A DNA stretch of 5,153 bases, taken from an uncultured Bacillaceae bacterium. Lineage in GTDB: Bacteria; Bacillota; Bacilli; Bacillales; Alkalibacillaceae. Position numbers and translations under genes: made by a program. Location of the stretch: contig CALKAL010000176.1 in NCBI GenBank assembly GCA_937983065.1, forward strand, positions 1-5,153, written 5' to 3'. Of the stretch, positions 1 through 3,225 are shown piece after piece (position 1 is the stretch's first letter; each line of letters starts with the position of its first letter). The notes under the pieces were generated by a model, which did not search any database, was not told the origin of the DNA, and was given only the letters and a program-made list of their open reading frames with translations.

Positions 1-47
1 GATTCTTTATATAAAAAATATAGATTTGCTTTTATATTATTTAACAT
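1..47 (-). CDS. Start of a third operon gene, probably the ABC transporter permease (partial, cut by window edge)
   Basis: Only the first 15 complete codons are visible, reading MLNNIKANLYFLYKE, with no stop before the left edge. The ATG (47-45) overlaps the stop of the ATPase gene by 11 nt and has a strong Shine-Dalgarno, GAGGTGA at 60-54, six bases upstream. An N-terminus of polar and basic residues followed by aromatic/hydrophobic ones is common at the cytoplasmic start of ABC-2 type permeases. A GntR-ATPase-permease order is the usual arrangement in YtrA-controlled transporters. That it is a gene is well supported by start, ribosome site and overlap; that it is a permease is inference from position, since no membrane helix can be seen in so short a piece. 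Confidence 0.7.
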   Translation of the reverse strand, partial: MLNNIKANLYFLYKE

Positions 48-912
48 GATGAGTCACCTCTTCTTTCGTTAAATGAATAAATAAATCTTGCACCGAGCTT
101 CGTTCAACCTCTAAATTAAGAGCTTTAGCTTCCTCTTCATTTAATTGATCACCGTAAATAATCGCCGATTTTGATCCAAACATTTCTGTTACATGAATGA
201 CGTTTTTATCTTTTATAAATTCACTTACCACGTCTTTTTTACCACTAATTAATAAATGATTTTCTACTAAATCGGTCGTTTTTTCATGAAGTAATAATTC
301 TCCATCATGAATAATGACGACTTCTTCAAATAATTGACTCACTTCATCTATTAAGTGCGTTGAGAAAATAAACATGCGAGGATTTTCTTCATATTCTTTT
401 AAAAGCAAATCATAAAATGTCGAACGAAATGACGCATCAAGCCCAATATACGGCTCATCAAAAACAGTAATAGGTGCGTTACTCGATAAACCGACAATAA
501 TACCTAAAGCCGAGTACATCCCTTTAGATAATGCCTTTACCTTTTTGCGTTCATCTAATTTAAATAAATTTAACAATTCCTTTGCTTTTTTATTGTCCCA
601 ATTTGGGTAATAATAGCTGGAAACCTTCAACACATCTTGAATGCGGAATTTCTCTTTGAAATTTTGACTTTCTTCGATAAAACAAATTTGTTTCATCAGT
701 TCAAGATCATTAAACGGATTTTTCCCATTGATTAATATTTCACCTGAAGTCGATTGAAAATAGCCCGATAACATGCGCATTAAAGTCGTTTTACCTGCTC
801 CATTTTTCCCAAGCAAACCGATAATTTTATTTCCCTCTAACGTTAAATTTAAGCCATTGATCGCGGTGTGATTTCCGTAATTTTTATAAAGATTTTTAAT
901 TTCAATTTTCAT
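37..912 (-). CDS. ABC transporter ATP-binding protein, YtrB/BcrA-like
   Basis: This 291-residue nucleotide-binding subunit hydrolyses ATP on the cytoplasmic face of the membrane to drive a partner permease. Visible motifs are Walker A GKNGAGKT (35-42), a signature LSKGM (129-132 region) in place of canonical LSGGQ, Walker B ITVFDE (148-153), D-loop GLDA (157-160) and switch histidine in STHLIDE (H186). Residues after about 210 form a C-terminal extension beyond the ATPase core. The length is close to YtrB of Bacillus subtilis (about 290 residues), longer than minimal ATPases of about 230. The Q-loop position, after ICFIEES (76-82), appears to carry Glu81 rather than Gln. The ATG at 912-910 has AAGGAGG at 928-922 and overlaps the repressor stop by 11 nt, so translation is probably coupled. 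The substrate is unknown; YtrB-type and bacitracin/lantibiotic-type transporters are the nearest relatives I recognise. Confidence 0.9.
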   Translation of the reverse strand: MKIEIKNLYKNYGNHTAINGLNLTLEGNKIIGLLGKNGAGKTTLMRMLSGYFQSTSGEILINGKNPFNDLELMKQICFIEESQNFKEKFRIQDVLKVSSYYYPNWDNKKAKELLNLFKLDERKKVKALSKGMYSALGIIVGLSSNAPITVFDEPYIGLDASFRSTFYDLLLKEYEENPRMFIFSTHLIDEVSQLFEEVVIIHDGELLLHEKTTDLVENHLLISGKKDVVSEFIKDKNVIHVTEMFGSKSAIIYGDQLNEEEAKALNLEVERSSVQDLFIHLTKEEVTHHVK

Positions 913-1273
913 CTTTGATACCCTCCTTCAATAGCTTCATTAGCTGGTCAAAATCAATCCCGATTCTCTTTGCTTCTTGAATAATCGGAGTGACGTATTG
1001 TTCTTTAAACTGATTACGCTTTTTTTCTAAAATAATCTCCCGCGCATTGTCTGAAACAAACATCCCAACACCTCTTTTTTTAAATAATATCCCTTCATCG
1101 ACGAGCAAATTGACTCCCTTAGCAGCTGTTGCTGGATTGATTTGATAGTACTTTGCAATTTCATTCGTCGATGGTACCCGTTCGCCTACCTGTAATGATT
1201 GCTCTAATATATTTGTTTCAATTAATTCGGCGATTTGTAAAAAAATCGGTTGATCATCTTTTAGCTGAGCCAT
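902..1273 (-). CDS. GntR-family transcriptional regulator, YtrA subfamily
   Basis: A 123-residue DNA-binding repressor. The N-terminal winged helix-turn-helix spans about residues 8-75: it opens with the typical QPIFLQIAELI (8-18), continues through GERVPSTNEIAKYY (30-43) and the recognition region INPATAAKGVNLL (45-57), and ends with a wing around KKRGVGMFV (65-73). After it there is only a short helical tail (77-123), the hallmark of the YtrA subfamily, which lacks the large effector domain of FadR or HutC types. The start ATG has AGGTGGTGG at 1289-1281, seven bases upstream. It is the first gene of an operon with an ABC ATPase, overlapping it by 11 nt. Regulators of this type usually repress their own operon and are released under envelope stress. 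A palindrome just upstream (1294-1317) is a plausible autoregulatory site. The inducer cannot be deduced. Confidence 0.92.
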   Translation of the reverse strand: MAQLKDDQPIFLQIAELIETNILEQSLQVGERVPSTNEIAKYYQINPATAAKGVNLLVDEGILFKKRGVGMFVSDNAREIILEKKRNQFKEQYVTPIIQEAKRIGIDFDQLMKLLKEGIKDEN

Positions 1274-1293
1274 TTTTAGTCCACCACCTAATC

Positions 1294-1317
1294 GGTTAGT
1301 TACTCTTGTGATTAACC
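1294..1317. promoter_or_regulatory. Imperfect palindrome, candidate operator of the GntR repressor
   Basis: Two 10-bp arms, GGTTAGTTAC (1294-1303) and GTGATTAACC (1308-1317), are inverted repeats matching at 8 of 10 positions around the 4-base spacer TCTT. Outer arms CTAATC (1288-1293) and GATTAG (1326-1331) extend the dyad asymmetrically. The palindrome lies 21 bp upstream of the repressor ATG and overlaps the candidate -10 region of that operon, where a dimeric GntR repressor would block transcription. It does not resemble the YtrA operator I recall from B. subtilis, so binding is inference from position and symmetry. Confidence 0.5.
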
Positions 1318-1343
1318 ATATAACAGATTAGCTTATTATGCAA
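1315..1343 (-). promoter_or_regulatory. Candidate vegetative promoter of the GntR-ABC operon
   Basis: On the minus strand a TTGCAT box (1343-1338) is followed after 17 bp by TATGGT (1320-1315). An overlapping alternative is an extended -10 reading TG-T-TATATG (1325-1317). Neither is close to consensus in the -35, so this is a tentative call based on spacing, position upstream of the repressor gene and overlap with the palindrome at 1294-1317. Confidence 0.35.
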
Positions 1344-1353
1344 TAGTTTTTTA

Positions 1354-1381
1354 TCATCATTTTAAATCTTTTTCATATATA
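1354..1381 (+). promoter_or_regulatory. Weak candidate sigma-E promoter for cwlJ-gerQ
   Basis: TCATCAT (1354-1360) and CATATATA (1374-1381), 13 bp apart, partly resemble the sigma-E pattern of a KMATATT-like -35 and a CATACANT -10 separated by about 14 bp. In B. subtilis both cwlJ and gerQ are transcribed in the mother cell by sigma-E, which makes a site here expected. The match is partial in both boxes, so the exact position is uncertain. Confidence 0.25.
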
Positions 1382-1441
1382 TGAATTAGTGATGGTGTGG
1401 TAAATGCCTAATTACGTTCATGAATTTCTACAGCATAGAAA

Positions 1442-1448
1442 GAGGTGG
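1442..1448 (+). promoter_or_regulatory. Ribosome binding site that fixes the TTG start of cwlJ
   Basis: GAGGTGG, within AGAAAGAGGTGG (1437-1448), ends six bases before the TTG at 1455. The in-frame ATG at 1404 has only a poor GGTGTGG-like stretch before it, so this site decides the start. Confidence 0.8.
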
Positions 1449-1454
1449 TTTTAT

Positions 1455-1877
1455 TTGGCCGTCATTGCATACAATCAAGCACATTTAGAAGAATTAGCGA
1501 GACTGATGCGGGCAGAAGCAGAGGGTGATGGACAATTAGGGATGCTTTTAGTCGGCAATGTCGGTGTCAATCGAGTTATTGCGGATTGTCTAGATTTTAT
1601 GAATATCGATGATTTAATGGACATGATTTATCAGTCGCCAGGTGGGTTTGAAGCGGTACAAGATTCGTATTTTTATCAAGCGGCAAGGAATCAAGATGTT
1701 CAATTGGCAAGAAGGGTCGTCATGGGTGAAAGATTCGATCCCGCTGAGTATTCATTATGGTTCTTCCGTCCTGAGGGAGCTTGTCCACCTCAATGGTTCG
1801 GACAATGGAACTCGGGAAGATACAAATCTCACTGTTTTTATAATCCGCTTCCATCTGATTGTCCTAGAGTATATTAA
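1455..1877 (+). CDS. cwlJ: Spore cortex-lytic cell wall hydrolase CwlJ
   Basis: CwlJ hydrolyses the muramic-lactam-containing cortex peptidoglycan during germination, typically triggered by calcium-dipicolinate. Read from the TTG at 1455 the protein is 140 residues, close to the 142 of B. subtilis CwlJ, and begins MAVIAYNQ like other CwlJ proteins. The hydrolase-2 (SleB-type) domain fills the protein: LARLMRAEAEGDGQ (14-27) with the likely catalytic Glu21, then GMLLVGNVGVNR (29-40), GGFEAVQ near 63-69, and the C-terminal FFRPEG, CPPQWFGQWNSGRYKSHCF block with conserved Cys and aromatic residues. There is no signal peptide, as expected for a protein made in the mother cell and placed in the coat. 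An in-frame ATG at 1404 would add 17 residues (MPNYVHEFLQHRKRWFY) with no family counterpart that I know. gerQ follows after 15 nt. The short length separates it from SleB, which has a signal peptide and a peptidoglycan-binding domain. Confidence 0.93.
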   Translation: MAVIAYNQAHLEELARLMRAEAEGDGQLGMLLVGNVGVNRVIADCLDFMNIDDLMDMIYQSPGGFEAVQDSYFYQAARNQDVQLARRVVMGERFDPAEYSLWFFRPEGACPPQWFGQWNSGRYKSHCFYNPLPSDCPRVY

Positions 1878-1880
1878 CTG

Positions 1881-1886
1881 AAGGAG
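1881..1886 (+). promoter_or_regulatory. Ribosome binding site for the TTG start of gerQ
   Basis: AAGGAG, continuing as AAGGAGTGAT (1881-1890), lies six bases before the TTG at 1893 and nine before a second in-frame TTG at 1896. An ATG at 1889 is out of frame and stops after eight codons, so one of the two TTG codons is the real start. Confidence 0.8.
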
Positions 1887-1892
1887 TGATGA

Positions 1893-2549
1893 TTGTTGGA
1901 TCAATCAAAGGGTAAAGAAGAACGGGGCTACCAACAAACGTCCCCAGCGACTCAGCAAAAAATGGCGAGCCAAGGGGGGAAAACGAGTTGGCCATCGCAA
2001 AAAACGCCAACGGGAGGATATGGTGGCTATTATTCACAAGGGATGCCAAGTATGAGCGGTCAAAACCTATACAGCAATAATCCATACGGAATGACTGGTC
2101 AACAAGCTGGATTCGGACAAATGATGCCACAACAGACAGGAGTTAGTCCATCGATGGTGCCGAGTGGTGGATTTCAATCGGGGCAGATGCCAAGTGCGGG
2201 AATGGGAATGGGGATGCCCCAGCAAATGACACAACAAATGCCGATGACTCCACAAATGCCATCAGGTGGACCGATGTTTCCAGGCGCGATCGGGCAGGCG
2301 CCTCGTGAAAGGTCGTACATTGAAAATATATTACGACTGAATCGTGGAAAACGGGTGAGAGCTTATTTCACTTATGAAAATAACGAACAGTGGAATGCGA
2401 AAACGTTCACCGGTATTTTACAAGAGGCTGGAAAGGATCATCTCGTTATTGCTGATCCGCAATCTGGCAAATGGTATTTACTACTCATGATTTACTTAGA
2501 TTATGTCGAATTTGATGAACAGATAGAATACGAATACCCATTTGCATAA
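1893..2549 (+). CDS. gerQ: Spore coat protein GerQ
   Basis: GerQ is a spore coat protein required for CwlJ to reach or stay in its place, and in B. subtilis it is cross-linked into the coat by the transglutaminase Tgl through N-terminal lysines. The C-terminal GerQ domain (140-218) is unmistakable: SYIENILRLNRGK (141-153), ENNEQWNAKTFTGIL (162-176), AGKDHLVIADPQSGKWYLLL (179-198), and IYLDYVEFDEQIEYEYPF near the end. Residues 1-139 are low complexity: a polar Gln/Lys-containing start with Lys at 6, 8, 23, 30 and 37, then a Gly/Tyr/Ser part, then a Met/Gln/Pro/Gly-rich stretch (about 50-133). At 218 residues it is longer than the roughly 180 of B. subtilis GerQ, the extra length lying in this N-terminal part. 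It lies 15 nt after cwlJ, so the two are probably co-transcribed, and a terminator follows directly. The start is TTG at 1893 or 1896. Confidence 0.95.
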   Translation: MLDQSKGKEERGYQQTSPATQQKMASQGGKTSWPSQKTPTGGYGGYYSQGMPSMSGQNLYSNNPYGMTGQQAGFGQMMPQQTGVSPSMVPSGGFQSGQMPSAGMGMGMPQQMTQQMPMTPQMPSGGPMFPGAIGQAPRERSYIENILRLNRGKRVRAYFTYENNEQWNAKTFTGILQEAGKDHLVIADPQSGKWYLLLMIYLDYVEFDEQIEYEYPFA

Positions 2550-2584
2550 AAAATAGGCAGCTTTTCAATTAAGCTGCCTATTTT
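2550..2584. terminator. Bidirectional intrinsic terminator between gerQ and the DUF1934 gene
   Basis: A perfect 14-bp stem pairs 2550-2563 with 2571-2584, with GGCAGC/GCTGCC at its core and a 7-base loop TTCAATT. On the plus strand it begins one base after the gerQ stop and its right arm ends in TTTT, followed by CTTT. On the minus strand it lies about 30 bp past the stop of the convergent gene and is followed by a run of six T. It therefore looks able to stop transcription from both sides. Confidence 0.92.
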
Positions 2585-2614
2585 CTTTACACTTTTTCTA
2601 CTTGTAACTTTTTA

Positions 2615-3049
2615 TTAAAAAGCTTCTTCAAACTGGAGTTCAAATGTGTGATTTCTTGGTTCTTGATCATTTAAAATAACGTCATAAACGATAAATAGCC
2701 TGCCAGATTTATTTTCTATCCCTTTTATATATTCCATTCGATGGGTCGTTGTTTCCATTCGAAAGGAGCCATATTGGTGCTGATAAACGGACTCTGTCGG
2801 CGCACCAATTTTAAACACTTGATGCACCCGAACGGCTCCATCCCGTTTTAACGTAATCCGATCATCATATATAATGATCGTCGTTGAAACCATTCCTGCC
2901 CCTTCCATATCTTCTTCATATTTAATCATATGAACGCCATTTCCTTTTCGAAGGGTCCCTTTTTCAGTCTGATGAATGATTTCACTTCCTCCTTCATCTT
3001 CTATTTCTGTATAAATGTTAATTTCTATATTTAATAATTTATTTGACAA
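2615..3049 (-). CDS. ywiB: DUF1934 family protein, YwiB-like (calycin-type beta-barrel)
   Basis: A 144-residue protein close in length to B. subtilis YwiB (about 142) and recognisably of the DUF1934 family, whose members fold as small lipocalin-like beta-barrels; no biochemical function is established. Visible family features are alternating beta-strand patterns throughout, GTLRKGNGVHMIKYEED (31-47), VSTTIIIYDDRITLKRDGAV (54-73) continuing to RVHQVF (74-79), YGSFRMETTTHRMEY, and a closing GRLFIVYDVILN and HTFELQF. There is no signal peptide or membrane segment, so it should be cytoplasmic. The start is TTG (3049-3047) with AGAAAGGA at 3065-3058, eight bases upstream; no ATG lies close by in frame. 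In B. subtilis and relatives I recall this family next to argS. Here it is convergent with gerQ and divergent from pbpG, so the symbol rests on family rather than on context. Confidence 0.85.
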   Translation of the reverse strand: MSNKLLNIEINIYTEIEDEGGSEIIHQTEKGTLRKGNGVHMIKYEEDMEGAGMVSTTIIIYDDRITLKRDGAVRVHQVFKIGAPTESVYQHQYGSFRMETTTHRMEYIKGIENKSGRLFIVYDVILNDQEPRNHTFELQFEEAF

Positions 3050-3057
3050 CGGAATCG

Positions 3058-3065
3058 TCCTTTCT
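3058..3065 (-). promoter_or_regulatory. Ribosome binding site for the TTG start of the DUF1934 gene
   Basis: On the minus strand AGAAAGGA ends eight bases before the TTG at 3049. The gene has no nearby in-frame ATG, so this site supports the non-ATG start. Confidence 0.7.
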
Positions 3066-3115
3066 AGTAGCTTTGACTAAATCTTTTAGTTTCTCAAATC
3101 TCCCTGCTCCAAGTT

Positions 3116-3144
3116 ATTATACAAAACTGCGAATACAAAGAGAA
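3116..3144 (-). promoter_or_regulatory. Candidate sigma-A promoter of the DUF1934 gene
   Basis: A perfect TATAAT (3121-3116, minus strand) lies about 67 bp upstream of the TTG start. The box 17 bp further upstream, TTCTCT (3144-3139), matches TTGACA at only three positions, so the promoter is supported mainly by its -10. Confidence 0.45.
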
Positions 3145-3153
3145 GTCGAATGA

Positions 3154-3184
3154 TGTTTAAATTCATCGTGTTTTCACCATACTA
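3154..3184 (+). promoter_or_regulatory. Candidate forespore (sigma-G/sigma-F type) promoter of pbpG
   Basis: CATACTA (3178-3184) fits the sigma-G -10 pattern CATNNTA. TGTTTA (3154-3159), 18 bp upstream, matches the TGAATA-like -35 at four of six positions. B. subtilis pbpG is transcribed in the forespore, mainly by sigma-F, whose recognition overlaps that of sigma-G. The GG expected in a sigma-F -10 is missing. The position, about 40 bp before the ATG, is suitable. Confidence 0.4.
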
Positions 3185-3225
3185 AAATTGACGGTTGAAA
3201 GACTACAAGCAGCAGGAGAGATTCG

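Noticed and set aside
1434..1441. CATAGAAA as a sigma-E -10 for cwlJ
   Set aside because: Transcription would begin within the ribosome binding site of cwlJ, and no -35 is present at the right distance.
1642..1881. 79-codon plus-strand frame inside cwlJ
   Set aside because: It lies in another frame over the conserved hydrolase domain and has no family resemblance; a shadow.
1889..1915. ATG at 1889 as start of gerQ or of a leader peptide
   Set aside because: It is out of frame with gerQ, only two bases from the Shine-Dalgarno, and stops after eight codons.
1864..2130. 88-codon minus-strand frame opposite gerQ
   Set aside because: Opposite the low-complexity coding part of gerQ, where biased codons leave antisense frames open; no plausible protein.
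2067..2255. 62-codon minus-strand frame rich in His/Ser/Leu
   Set aside because: The composition is the mirror of Met/Gln/Gly codons of gerQ; no supporting ribosome site.
3152..3167. Short dyad GATG...CATC upstream of pbpG
   Set aside because: Only four flanking pairs match and the centre does not; expected by chance in AT-rich DNA.
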